Shown here: piece after piece, positions 17,272 through 25,203 of the stretch
Numbering within the stretch: the first letter of the stretch is position 1
Layout: the number at the start of each line of letters is the position of its first letter
Source of the DNA: Streptantibioticus silvisoli
GTDB lineage: Bacteria > Actinomycetota > Actinomycetes > Streptomycetales > Streptomycetaceae
Assembly (NCBI RefSeq): GCF_027947535.2
Contig: NZ_JAAGKO020000002.1
Coordinates: 186,001 to 250,000, forward strand
Length of the DNA stretch: 64,000 nt
Direction of reading: 5' to 3'
Program-made: the position numbers and the translations under genes
The notes under the pieces: model-generated
Seen by the model: only the letters and a program-made list of their open reading frames with translations
Database searches by the model: none
Told to the model about the DNA's origin: nothing

Positions 17272-18318
17272 ATGACCACGTCGCACACGCAGGAGAGCCG
17301 GACGGGGCGGCTGGCGCCACCACGATCCTGGAAGCAGCCGTCCCGGCACTTCCTGGACGCGGTGAACCACCCCTGGTACCGGACGCTGCTGGAGACCCAG
17401 GACGTCATCACCACCGCCACCACCGGTTTCTGGAGCAGCCGGGGTGTCAAGTCGCTGCTGCTGCCGGTGACCACCACGGCGGTGTCGAGCCCGATGGGCC
17501 TCGGCAGCGACTCGCTGCCGGTGGAGGTGGAGCTGGGCGGTGAACGCACCTACCTCGCCGACTCCATGCAGTTCCTCCTGGAGTACGGCTGCCGGTTCGT
17601 CGACAACGGCTGCTACTACGTGATGCCCTCGTTCCGCGGCGAGGAGACCGACCGCACCCACATGAGCGAGTTCTTCCACAGCGAGGCGGAACTCCCGCTG
17701 GGCCTGGACGACACCCTCACCGCGGTCGACGACTACGTGCGGGCGCTGTGCACGGCGCTGATGACCAACTGCCCGCAGGGCGTGGAGTCCGTCGCCGGCA
17801 GCACGCAGCACCTGGAGTCGCTGGCCGGCGGCCGGACCATCGAGCGGATCACCTTCGACGAGGCGGAGAAGCTCCTGCCGCGGCTGGGCAGCGGCGTGCG
17901 GGTGGACCCGGTGCACGGCTTCCGCAACGTCGACCGCGCGGCCGAGAAGGCGCTCATCGACCACGTCGGCGGCCCGGTGTGGCTGACCCACTGGGACCCG
18001 CTGGCGGTGCCCTTCTACCAGGCGCTCGACGAAACCGGCGAACGCACCCTCAACGCCGACCTGCTGATGGGTGAGGGCGAGGCCGCCGGAGCGGGCGAAC
18101 GCCACGTCACCGGCGACGCGGCCCGCGCGGCGCTCCAGCGCCACAGCGTGCCCGAGGCGGAGTACGAGTGGTACATCGCGATGAAGGACGAGGCGCCGCT
18201 GCGCACCTCCGGATTCGGGATCGGCATCGAGCGCTTCCTGCTGTGGGTGCTCAACCACGACGACGTGCGCGACCTGCAACTGCTGCCGCGGATGCGCGGA
18301 AGCGGAATGGTGCCCTAA
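17272..18318 (+). CDS. asparaginyl/aspartyl-tRNA synthetase-like enzyme lacking the anticodon-binding domain
   Basis: 348 residues from the ATG at 17272; GAGG upstream favours it over the ATG at 17257. The class II synthetase catalytic core of the AsnRS/AspRS group is intact: motif 2 SFRGEETDRTHMSEFFHSEAEL and motif 3 GFGIGIERFLLWVLNHDDVR...LPR at the end. The usual N-terminal OB-fold anticodon domain of about 100 residues is missing; a short N-terminal segment replaces it. Such truncated paralogues activate an acidic amino acid or its amide for reactions other than tRNA charging, for example archaeal AsnA-type asparagine synthetase. In this operon it probably installs Asp or Asn, or makes an amide. 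It overlaps the next gene (TAATG). Confidence 0.85.
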   Translation: MTTSHTQESRTGRLAPPRSWKQPSRHFLDAVNHPWYRTLLETQDVITTATTGFWSSRGVKSLLLPVTTTAVSSPMGLGSDSLPVEVELGGERTYLADSMQFLLEYGCRFVDNGCYYVMPSFRGEETDRTHMSEFFHSEAELPLGLDDTLTAVDDYVRALCTALMTNCPQGVESVAGSTQHLESLAGGRTIERITFDEAEKLLPRLGSGVRVDPVHGFRNVDRAAEKALIDHVGGPVWLTHWDPLAVPFYQALDETGERTLNADLLMGEGEAAGAGERHVTGDAARAALQRHSVPEAEYEWYIAMKDEAPLRTSGFGIGIERFLLWVLNHDDVRDLQLLPRMRGSGMVP

Positions 18319-19367
18319 TGAGGCCGTCGTACGCCGGGGCGCTCCCGGCGGCGCCGGAGCCGGTCGCGGTCGTTCGACCGCGACCGCTCCGGCGGGGCGA
18401 CACCGTGGCGGTCGTCGCCCCCTCGGCCGGGCTGGCCGGCCGGTTCCCGCGGCGCACCGAGCGCGGCATCACCGCGTTGCGCGCCCTGGGCTACCAGGTG
18501 CGGGTGATGCCGCACGCGCGGGAGAGCCGGTCGTGGGTGTCGGCCGGGGTCGAGGAGCGCCGGGCCGACCTGGAGCAGGCGTTCCTGGACCCGGGCGTCG
18601 CGGCGGTGCTGCCCACCATCGGCGGCAACCACAGCGCGCAACTGCTGGCCGGCCTCGACATGGAGCTGATCGCCGCCCACCCGAAGGTGCTGTGCGGCTA
18701 CTCCGACATCACCAGCCTCCTCAACGGCATCCACGTCGCGACCGGGCTGGTCACCTTCTACGGCCCGGCCCTGCTGCCGCAGTTCGGCGAGTACCCCGAA
18801 CCGCTCGCCGAGACGGTCACCGCGTTCCAGCGGGCGGTGACCCGGCCCCGGCCGCTCGGGCAGGTGCCGGAGTGGGACCACGTGGTCGACGAGTTCTGCG
18901 ACTGGGGCGACGACGTCCGCCGGCCCCGGCACGTCGGCCGCACCGCCGGCCGGCGCCTGCTGCGGGCCGGTTCGGCCACCGGCCGGCTGCTCTGCGGCTG
19001 CCTGCCCACCCTGCGCCACCTGATCGGCACGCCGTGGCAGCCCGACTTCACGGACGCGATCCTGGTATTGGACCTGCCCGACGACGGGTACGACGTCCGT
19101 GAACTGGACGCGGACCTGTGGCACCTGCGCAACGCGGGGCTGCTGGGTCAGGTGGCCGCGCTCCTGGTCGGCAGGATGGCCCGGGTGACGGACGAGGAAC
19201 GCACCCGGATGGACGCGGTGATCCGCGAGGTCTGCGCGCCGTTCGACTTCCCCGTCGTGTCCAACTTCGAATGCGGGCATGCCGACCCCTGTCTGACATT
19301 GCCCATCGGATGCCGGGCCGCGCTGTGCGACTCGGTCCTGACCGTTCTCGAACCGGGGGTGTCCTGA
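18318..19367 (+). CDS. S66 family peptidase, MccF-like serine carboxypeptidase
   Basis: 349 residues. The S66 nucleophile motif GYSDIT puts Ser129 at the active site, and NFECGHADPCLTLPIG supplies His321. Where LD-carboxypeptidases have Glu in an LxLED segment, this protein has LVLDLPDD, so Asp252 takes the acid position. The CDW...R..G..LLRAG...G.L.G segment (194-228) resembles the MccF subgroup, which inactivates microcin C and aminoacyl-adenylate analogues. The start overlaps the preceding stop and the stop is one base from the next gene. Self-protection against an aminoacyl-nucleotide product, or a maturation hydrolysis, is inferred. Confidence 0.87.
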   Translation: MRPSYAGALPAAPEPVAVVRPRPLRRGDTVAVVAPSAGLAGRFPRRTERGITALRALGYQVRVMPHARESRSWVSAGVEERRADLEQAFLDPGVAAVLPTIGGNHSAQLLAGLDMELIAAHPKVLCGYSDITSLLNGIHVATGLVTFYGPALLPQFGEYPEPLAETVTAFQRAVTRPRPLGQVPEWDHVVDEFCDWGDDVRRPRHVGRTAGRRLLRAGSATGRLLCGCLPTLRHLIGTPWQPDFTDAILVLDLPDDGYDVRELDADLWHLRNAGLLGQVAALLVGRMARVTDEERTRMDAVIREVCAPFDFPVVSNFECGHADPCLTLPIGCRAALCDSVLTVLEPGVS

Positions 19368-19368
19368 C

Positions 19369-19923
19369 ATGGCGGACCCACGCACCACGAGCGCCGGCGG
19401 TGCCGGCCTGATCCTCACCGGGCCGCGCGGCGCGGGCAAGACCACTCTCGCGCGCGAGCTGATGACCGCGCACCCGGACCGGTTCGCCCAGCCGGTCGGC
19501 GTCACGACCCGGGCGCCGCGGGCCGGCGACGGCGCCGAGTACCGGTACCTCACCGAGGCGCACTTCCTCGGCATGCGCGACGCCGGACAGCTCTTCGTGC
19601 ACTCCGGCTACGCCGGCTCGTACTACGGGTTCGCGTACGACGACATCGCGGCGGTGCACGACGAGGGCCGCACCCCGATCCTGACGCTCACCCCGCGAGC
19701 GGCCCTGGAGCAACTGGCCTCCCCCGACTGGCGGGTGGTCTGGGTCGACGCCGCGGACGGCGAACTGGACCAGCGCCTCGCCCAGCGGCCGGGCGATCCC
19801 CGGATCGCCGAGGAACAGGCCCGGCGCACGGAGGACCGCGTGATCACCGAGCGGTTCCCGCGCCGGCTGGACAACACCGGCCGGCTCACCGATTCCGTCG
19901 ACTACCTGGTGGGACTGTGCTGA
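19369..19923 (+). CDS. guanylate kinase-like nucleotide kinase
   Basis: 184 residues. The P-loop GPRGAGKTTLARE is at 18-30, and VGVTTRAPRAGDGAEYRYLTEAHF matches the GMP-binding segment of guanylate kinases, followed by HSGYAGSYYGFAYDDI. Length and order match the guanylate kinase family. A housekeeping copy would not normally lie between an MccF-like peptidase and an antiporter, so it probably phosphorylates a pathway nucleotide or is a resistant duplicate. It starts one base after the S66 gene stop. Confidence 0.85.
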   Translation: MADPRTTSAGGAGLILTGPRGAGKTTLARELMTAHPDRFAQPVGVTTRAPRAGDGAEYRYLTEAHFLGMRDAGQLFVHSGYAGSYYGFAYDDIAAVHDEGRTPILTLTPRAALEQLASPDWRVVWVDAADGELDQRLAQRPGDPRIAEEQARRTEDRVITERFPRRLDNTGRLTDSVDYLVGLC

Positions 19924-19999
19924 CCCGCCCGGCCGGCCGGCGCGACGCCCTCCCGGCCCGGCCGCCCCGGCACGACGCGGTCGGCGGAGCAACGAAAAG

Positions 20000-21286
20000 G
20001 TGGCGATCGACATGACCCCGCTCGACATCCTGCTGGTGGCCGTGGCGGCCGCCGTCTTCCTCGCCGCCGCGGCGGGGGGCGGCGCCCTGGCGCGCGGGCT
20101 GCGCCAGGACGCCGTGATCGGGGAGATCCTGGCCGGCCTGCTGGTGGGCCCGGTGGTGCTGTGGCTGGCCGGCCCCGGATTCCTGCACGGCACGGTGCCC
20201 AGCCACGTCCTGCTGGGTCTGAAGTGGCTGGGCGAGGTCGGGCTGACGCTGTTCCTGGTCGGCGTGGCGCACGAGATGCGGTTCGACCGCAGCGGGCCGC
20301 AGCGGCGGGCCGTCGGCTGGCTCACCGCCGGCTCGTTCGTCCCGCCGCTGCTGCTGGGCGGCCTGTACGGCGAGTGGCTGCTGCACCACGGCCCGGCCAA
20401 CGCCCGCGGCAGCGCACCGGGCCTGGCGTTCGTGCTGTTCGTCGCGGTGGCCACCTCGATCACCGCGGTACCGGTGCTCGCCCGGCTGCTGAGCGACCGG
20501 CGGATGAGCCACTCCCCGGTCGGCCGGCAGGCGCTGGCCGCCGCCATCTTCCAGGACTCCGCCGGCTGGCTGGTGCTGTCGATCGCCCTCGGCGTCAACA
20601 GCGGCAGCGTGGCCGGCTTCGTCCAGGACATGCTGGTGCTGGTCGGCGGGGTGGCCGTCGCCTTCGCGCTGCGCTGGCTGCTGAAGGTCGAGCGGCTGGC
20701 GGCCTGGGGCGTGCGCAACACCACCGTGACGGCCGTGGTCATCGCGGTGATCGCCGTCGTGGTCGCGTTCACCGTGCAGCAGTTCGGGCTGACCTCGATC
20801 TTCGGCGGCGCCCTGGTCGGGCTCGCCGTCCCCCGCGGCGAACGGTCGCCGTGGACCCGGCCGGTCGAAGCGGTCAGCGGCGTCGGACGGCGGATGGTCC
20901 CGCTGTTCTTCGTGGTCTCCGGCATCACCGTGTTCGCCTCGTCGACCTCCGCGGTCTCCTGGCCGCTGGTCCTGGCCCTGCTCCTGCTGGGCGTGCTGGG
21001 CAAGGCCGGCGGCGGTTACCTGGGCGCCCGGCTCGGCCGGGCCGACCGCTGGGACAGCGCGCGCAGCGGCGTGCTGATGAACACCCGCGGGCTCACCGAG
21101 TTCGTCGTCCTCCAGATCGGCTTCACCAACGGCATCCTGACCGGGACGTTCTTCCTCGCCTTCGCGATCATGGCCCTGGTGACGACCGCGTCCACCGGCC
21201 CGGCCCTGAGCCTGATAACCCGGTTGCAGACCCGGAGGGGACCGGTCGGCCTGCTGCACCCGGCCGACCTGCCCGGAAAGCCGTAG
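20000..21286 (+). CDS. CPA2-type cation:proton antiporter (Kef/NapA-like)
   Basis: 428 residues from GTG at 20000; ATG at 20012 is a possible alternative. About 12-13 hydrophobic segments are visible, beginning TPLDILLVAVAAAVFLAAAAGGGALA. The family pattern is clear: QDAVIGEILAGLLVGPVVL near 37-55, an SITAVPVLARLL segment, and DSAGWLVLSIAL with the conserved acidic residue. Late GVLMNTRGLTEFVVLQIG is typical of CPA2 members. Membrane protein. In this operon it may energise or accompany product export, or confer tolerance. Confidence 0.88.
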   Translation: MAIDMTPLDILLVAVAAAVFLAAAAGGGALARGLRQDAVIGEILAGLLVGPVVLWLAGPGFLHGTVPSHVLLGLKWLGEVGLTLFLVGVAHEMRFDRSGPQRRAVGWLTAGSFVPPLLLGGLYGEWLLHHGPANARGSAPGLAFVLFVAVATSITAVPVLARLLSDRRMSHSPVGRQALAAAIFQDSAGWLVLSIALGVNSGSVAGFVQDMLVLVGGVAVAFALRWLLKVERLAAWGVRNTTVTAVVIAVIAVVVAFTVQQFGLTSIFGGALVGLAVPRGERSPWTRPVEAVSGVGRRMVPLFFVVSGITVFASSTSAVSWPLVLALLLLGVLGKAGGGYLGARLGRADRWDSARSGVLMNTRGLTEFVVLQIGFTNGILTGTFFLAFAIMALVTTASTGPALSLITRLQTRRGPVGLLHPADLPGKP

Positions 21287-21340
21287 CGGGACGCGCCCCC
21301 GGCCGTCGGCACCGCCACCTGGACGCCACAGGAGAACGAG

Positions 21341-21802
21341 ATGCTTGTCAGCAGCGCCACCGCGCGCGCCACGATGTCCGCGCTGGAATCCCGCGGGTTC
21401 CAGCAACTGCTCGCGCTGCCGGCGGTCCCGGTCAACAACGCCCGGCAGATCCGCTACCCGGTGACGGTCACCACCAAGCCGGACGGCGGCCGGTGGTACC
21501 TGCGCTCCTACGGCACCACGTTCGACCTGGTCGACCCGGACCGCCGCGGCGGCCGGGGCCGCTGGTACTCGCTCGGCTGGGGACTGGTCGACCGTCGCCA
21601 GGTGGCCGAACTGCTGCTGCTGCACGTCGGAACGGCCGACGCGGCCGAACTGGACGACATCGAGGCCGAGTTGGCGAGCGGGTTCGACGAGGTCGACGGG
21701 TTCGACGCCGCGTCGCGGACCAGCGAGCGGCGCCCGGGACGGTGGGGCGCGGAACTGCGCGCCTGCGCCGTGCTGGACCGAATGCCCGGCGGGGGGTGCT
21801 GA
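21341..21802 (+). CDS. hypothetical protein of the biosynthetic operon
   Basis: 153 residues from the ATG at 21341 with CAGGAGAA upstream. Mixed alpha/beta composition, with WYLRSYGTTFDLV and RWYSLGWGLVDRRQVAELLLL in the middle and an acidic helix AAELDDIEAELASGFDE after them. No signal peptide or recognisable catalytic motif. It lies 6 bases before the ProRS-like gene, so the two may form a complex; that is inference only. Confidence 0.7.
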   Translation: MLVSSATARATMSALESRGFQQLLALPAVPVNNARQIRYPVTVTTKPDGGRWYLRSYGTTFDLVDPDRRGGRGRWYSLGWGLVDRRQVAELLLLHVGTADAAELDDIEAELASGFDEVDGFDAASRTSERRPGRWGAELRACAVLDRMPGGGC

Positions 21803-21808
21803 CCGGCC

Positions 21809-23062
21809 ATGGCCGTACCGTCCTACCTCCGCGTCCTGCAAGGAGCCGGCTTCCTCGCGGGAGCGCCGGTCATCAAGGGCATCCCGATCTGGCAGGGCCC
21901 CGGCATCCAGGCCGTGCGGCTGATCCTCGAACGCTACGTCGACCTGGTCGCGGCCCGCGACGAACCCACCGTCGTCACGCACCCCTTCCTGTCCTCCGCC
22001 ACCGTCAACCGCAGCGTCTTCGGCGCGTACGACAACGTCTACGAGGTGCTCGACGCCCCGGGGCACCCGGACGCGCAGTTCCGGTCGGACAACATCGCCA
22101 CCGTCGTCCCCCGGCTGCTGGAGGAGCGCTCCTCCTCACCGGTGGTGTCGGTCGGCGAGGTCATCCGCGACGCCCCGGGCAAGACCCCGCCGATGTTCCG
22201 CGACCGCAACGTGTGGCCGGTGGTGGAACTCAACCAGCTCGCCGGCGACACCGACGGCCGGGAACTGCTCGACTTCTACGCGCAGGTGGTCACCGAACTG
22301 CTCCGCTCGATGGGCATCCCCTGCCTGACCGTCGAGACCCCCGCGATGGCCGAGTACGGCAAGACCTCCTACGTCACGGTCGGCGTACTGCCCAGCCGGC
22401 GCCCCACCGTGCTGGCCACGCTGTACATCCTCAACGACCGTCTGCGGCTGGCGCTCGGCGCCGACCAGGACGTGATCGACATCGGGTTCACCGGCAAGAT
22501 GCTCGCCATGACCGCCATGCTGCACGCGGACTCGCGCGGCCTGGTGCTGCCCAGCGCGATCGCCCCGGTGCAGGTGGGCGTCACCGTCGGCCCGAAGGCA
22601 CCGCCCGAGCGGTACGACCGCTGGCTGGCGGACCTGCGGCGGGCCGGACTGCGCTGCGCGACCCGGGTGGCCCGCACCCCGGGCGCCCGCACCCGGGCCG
22701 AACACGCCTGGCACCGCGCCGGCGTACCGCTGGTGATCGGCCTGGACCGCGAACCCGGATCGGTCGTGGCGTGCACCCGGCTGCCGCTGACCCGCGAGGC
22801 GCTGCCCGACCTGCCCGGCCCCGCCCGGCTGCGCGCGCTGCTGGCCGCCGGCGACGGGCGGCTGGCCGGCCGCGCCCAGCGGGTCTTCGACACCGGCATG
22901 GCCCGGGGCGAACACCTGCGGTCGATGTGCCGGCCGTGCGCCGACGCCCTCGGCCTGGCCGTCTTCGGCACCCTCGCCCCGCAGGCCGCGGTACCGTGCG
23001 AGCGGTGCGGCGACCCGCTGGGGGAGCGGCTCTTCATCAGCGAGGAAGGACGTTTCTACTGA
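21809..23062 (+). CDS. prolyl-tRNA synthetase-like protein with altered catalytic motifs
   Basis: 417 residues. The class II core of ProRS is recognisable: IKGIPIWQGPG near 22-32, the motif 2 region VVSVGEVIRDAPGKTPPMFRDRNVWPVVELNQL (112-144), and the motif 3 region IDIGFTGKMLAMTAMLHADSRGLVLPSAIAPVQV (223-256), cognate to the HGDDxGLVLPPxxAP signature. Differences are IRDA in place of the usual fRxE, and TGK in place of the STR whose Arg contacts ATP. An HGTP-type anticodon domain (255-335) and a C-terminal C374-x2-C377...C397-x2-C400 zinc site follow. It may activate proline for the product, or be a resistant ProRS variant. Its stop overlaps the next ATG. Confidence 0.82.
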   Translation: MAVPSYLRVLQGAGFLAGAPVIKGIPIWQGPGIQAVRLILERYVDLVAARDEPTVVTHPFLSSATVNRSVFGAYDNVYEVLDAPGHPDAQFRSDNIATVVPRLLEERSSSPVVSVGEVIRDAPGKTPPMFRDRNVWPVVELNQLAGDTDGRELLDFYAQVVTELLRSMGIPCLTVETPAMAEYGKTSYVTVGVLPSRRPTVLATLYILNDRLRLALGADQDVIDIGFTGKMLAMTAMLHADSRGLVLPSAIAPVQVGVTVGPKAPPERYDRWLADLRRAGLRCATRVARTPGARTRAEHAWHRAGVPLVIGLDREPGSVVACTRLPLTREALPDLPGPARLRALLAAGDGRLAGRAQRVFDTGMARGEHLRSMCRPCADALGLAVFGTLAPQAAVPCERCGDPLGERLFISEEGRFY

Positions 23063-23136
23063 TGAACGCCACCGGGCCCGCCCCCGCCCGCCCCGCTCGG
23101 ACCCGATCGGCGCGACGTCCCGCGACCAGACCCTGA
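23062..23136 (+). CDS. possible 24-residue coupled ORF
   Basis: ATG at 23062 overlaps the stop of the ProRS-like gene (TGATG) and encodes MNATGPAPARPARTRSARRP ATRP. The peptide is rich in Pro, Ala, Arg and Thr. Coupling favours translation, but composition alone could be chance in GC-rich DNA. Confidence 0.3.
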   Translation: MNATGPAPARPARTRSARRPATRP

Positions 23137-23256
23137 CCGGGCTTCGCGAGGCCGACGTGCGCACCGCCGGGGGCCAATCGCCGTGCGGTCCCCGCTACCC
23201 GGCGCCGTACGGCCTCCCTCCGCACCCGTACCACCCGAAAGACTCAGGAGTACCGC

Positions 23257-23442
23257 GTGGCCAGCACGAACACCGACACCGGCCCGGCAGCGCCCGGCCG
23301 GCTCCCGGCCGCCGGGAACCGTACCCCGGACCTCTCCGGTGTCGCCGGCCCGGCCGACGGGCCGCACCTGCCGCCGGCCGGCCGCCCCGGTCCCGGGCCG
23401 ATCGCGCACGCCGCCCGGTTCGCCGGAGCGGCTGCGCTGTGA
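23257..23442 (+). CDS. possible small Pro/Gly/Ala-rich peptide of the cluster
   Basis: 61 residues starting with GTG at 23257; CAGGAG lies 7 bases upstream, a good ribosome site. The sequence begins VASTNTDTGPAAPGRLPAAG and is rich in Pro, Gly and Ala, with a C-terminal ARFAGAAAL. Its stop overlaps a GTG that opens a further 21-codon ORF. It could be a peptide substrate or carrier, or a spurious frame. Confidence 0.45.
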   Translation: MASTNTDTGPAAPGRLPAAGNRTPDLSGVAGPADGPHLPPAGRPGPGPIAHAARFAGAAAL

Positions 23443-23504
23443 CGGCGTCGACCACCGCGGCGTGCCCGGGCGCCCCGGCCGCCGGGCCGGGGGAGCGGCC
23501 GTGA
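23439..23504 (+). CDS. possible 21-residue coupled ORF
   Basis: GTG at 23439 overlaps the previous stop (GTGA) and the ORF ends in TGA overlapping the MFS start (GTGA at 23501-23504). The product is VTASTTAACPGAPAAGPGER P. The unbroken stop-start chain suggests that ribosomes pass through this region to the exporter gene. Its function may be only coupling. Confidence 0.35.
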   Translation: MTASTTAACPGAPAAGPGERP

Positions 23505-24757
23505 CGTCCGAGGCGGTGGCCGGCACCCAACCCCCCGGCGCGGACGGCCCGGCGGGTCCGCCGACGGCCGAGCGGGCCGGCCGGGGGCCGCTGCTCGTCA
23601 CCCTGGTCGCGGACGGCATCGGGTCGGGTATGTTCCTGCCGTTCGCCGTGGTGTATTTCCAGCACACCACGACGATCCCGCTCGCCACGATCGGCTTCGC
23701 CCTGACCACGGCCGGCCTGCTGTCGCTGACCCCGCTGCCGCTGGTCGGCCCGCTCATCGACCGGTTCGGGCCGCGCGCCGTGGCGGTGGTGGCCAACCTG
23801 GTGTGCGCGCTGGCCTTCGCCGGCTACCTGGTGGCGGACTCGCCGTGGCTGCTCGTCGTCGCGGCGTTCCTGGCCGGCGTCGGGCAGGGCACCGGCTGGA
23901 CGACGATGCTCGGTCTCGTCGGCCTGGTCAGCACCCCCGAGGAGCGGGGGCACTGGTTCGCCGTGCAGAGCGCCACCCGCAACATGGGCTACGGACTCGG
24001 CGGCATCGCCGGCGCGGTGGCGGTGGGGACCGGCGCGCACTGGGCCTACCCGCTGCTGGCCGTGGTCAACGCGGTCAGCTACCTGGTCGTGGCCGTGCTG
24101 CTGCTGCGCTGGCGGCTGCCGGCACGTCCCCGGCCGGCCGCCTCGGCGCAGCAGTCGCCGCCCGGCCGCTACGGCACCGTCCTGCGGGACCGCTCGCTTC
24201 AGGTCGTGTGGTCGACCAACCTGCTGCTCGTGCTGTGCATGAGCGTGCTGTCGGTGCTGCTCACGGTCTACGTGGTCGAGGTGCTGGGGCTGCCGGCCTG
24301 GCTGGGCGGCGCGCTGTTCAGCCTGAACACCGCGCTGGTGGTGCTGACGCAGACCACGGTGACCCGGTGGGTCGCCGACGTGCCGCGCCCCCGGGTGGTG
24401 CAGGTGGCCGCGCTGCTGTGGGCGGTGTCCTTCGTCATCCTGTGGTCGCTGTCCGCCGCCCCCCGGTGGCTGCTGCTGCCCGGCGCCGTCGTGGCGGTCA
24501 CCGTGTACACCGTGGCGGAGATGCTGCACGCCCCCTCGATCAGCACCCTCGCCACCGAGATCGCGCCCCCGGGGTCGCCGGGCCGGCATTTCGCGGTCTT
24601 CCAGTTGTCGTGGTCGCTCGGCACCACCTTGGCCCCGGCCCTGCTCATCTGGCTGCTGTCGCGGGGAACGCAGTGGCCGTGGTCCGTCCTGCTGGTGATG
24701 TGCGCGGTCGCCGCCGTGACGGTCGGACGTCTCAGACGGCTCCCGGTGCCCCGGTAG
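23501..24757 (+). CDS. MFS transporter, probable product exporter
   Basis: 418 residues from GTG at 23501 (GGGAG 5 bases upstream). After a hydrophilic N-terminus of about 35 residues there are about 12 hydrophobic segments. The MFS loop 2-3 pattern is seen as GPLIDRFGPRAVAVVANL, and a second half begins after the LRDRSLQVVWSTNLLLVL segment. It is the last gene of the co-directional run, the usual place for an exporter of the pathway product. Substrate inferred only from context. Confidence 0.87.
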   Translation: MTSEAVAGTQPPGADGPAGPPTAERAGRGPLLVTLVADGIGSGMFLPFAVVYFQHTTTIPLATIGFALTTAGLLSLTPLPLVGPLIDRFGPRAVAVVANLVCALAFAGYLVADSPWLLVVAAFLAGVGQGTGWTTMLGLVGLVSTPEERGHWFAVQSATRNMGYGLGGIAGAVAVGTGAHWAYPLLAVVNAVSYLVVAVLLLRWRLPARPRPAASAQQSPPGRYGTVLRDRSLQVVWSTNLLLVLCMSVLSVLLTVYVVEVLGLPAWLGGALFSLNTALVVLTQTTVTRWVADVPRPRVVQVAALLWAVSFVILWSLSAAPRWLLLPGAVVAVTVYTVAEMLHAPSISTLATEIAPPGSPGRHFAVFQLSWSLGTTLAPALLIWLLSRGTQWPWSVLLVMCAVAAVTVGRLRRLPVPR

Positions 24758-25203
24758 GAAGCCCGGCGATCACGGACGCCCGTTCGGCGCGGTATTGTTG
24801 ACGCTGCGTCAGGGGTTGGTTTCCGTCCGGTGATGCGTAATCCGCGTTCACCGGTGCGGGGCAGCTTGATGTGCGGAAGGCGACTGCCACCGCACACGAA
24901 AATGCCAAGGATGGTCTCACCCCCTTCGCGGGGAAATTCATTACCGCTCATCCGGCGGATCGTCGTCGCGGCGAGAAGGCGGTGGGGGCGAAAACGGCAT
25001 GACGCGGCGTGCGGCTGCGGCATCGTCGGCCCCCAGTCCGGTAGGACCCCACGGTCGGCGCCGGGCCATTGACGCCACTTCTTCCGAGTCGTACGCCACC
25101 GGGCCCGTTCCGGCCGCCCCGGCCAGGGGTTTCCTGCGGGCGGCGGACCATATTCCGAACCGGCTCGGCACGCTTGCCGATTTCGGACCGATTTGGAGCA
25201 CAC
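24758..25203. promoter_or_regulatory. intergenic region upstream of the LuxR-type gene
   Basis: 446 bases of lower GC content than the flanks, with no supportable gene. A 13-base palindrome TGACGC-T-GCGTCA lies at 24799-24811, 42 bases after the MFS stop, and may be an operator or the core of a terminator. The promoter of the regulator at 25204 should be here. Confidence 0.45.

Noticed and set aside
15544-18279. A 911-codon minus-strand frame opposite the radical SAM and AsnRS-like genes
   Set aside because: It is a shadow of the well-supported plus-strand genes; its His/Val/Arg-rich translation lacks any recognisable motif.
18318-19367. Ordinary LD-carboxypeptidase for peptidoglycan recycling
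   Set aside because: The MccF-type loop pattern and the operon context fit the immunity-type subgroup better, although the family name is shared.
20161-23136. A 991-codon plus-strand frame across the antiporter and ProRS-like genes
   Set aside because: Out-of-frame reading of real genes, extremely Arg/Gly/Pro-rich. Only its last 24 codons are kept as a separate low-confidence ORF.
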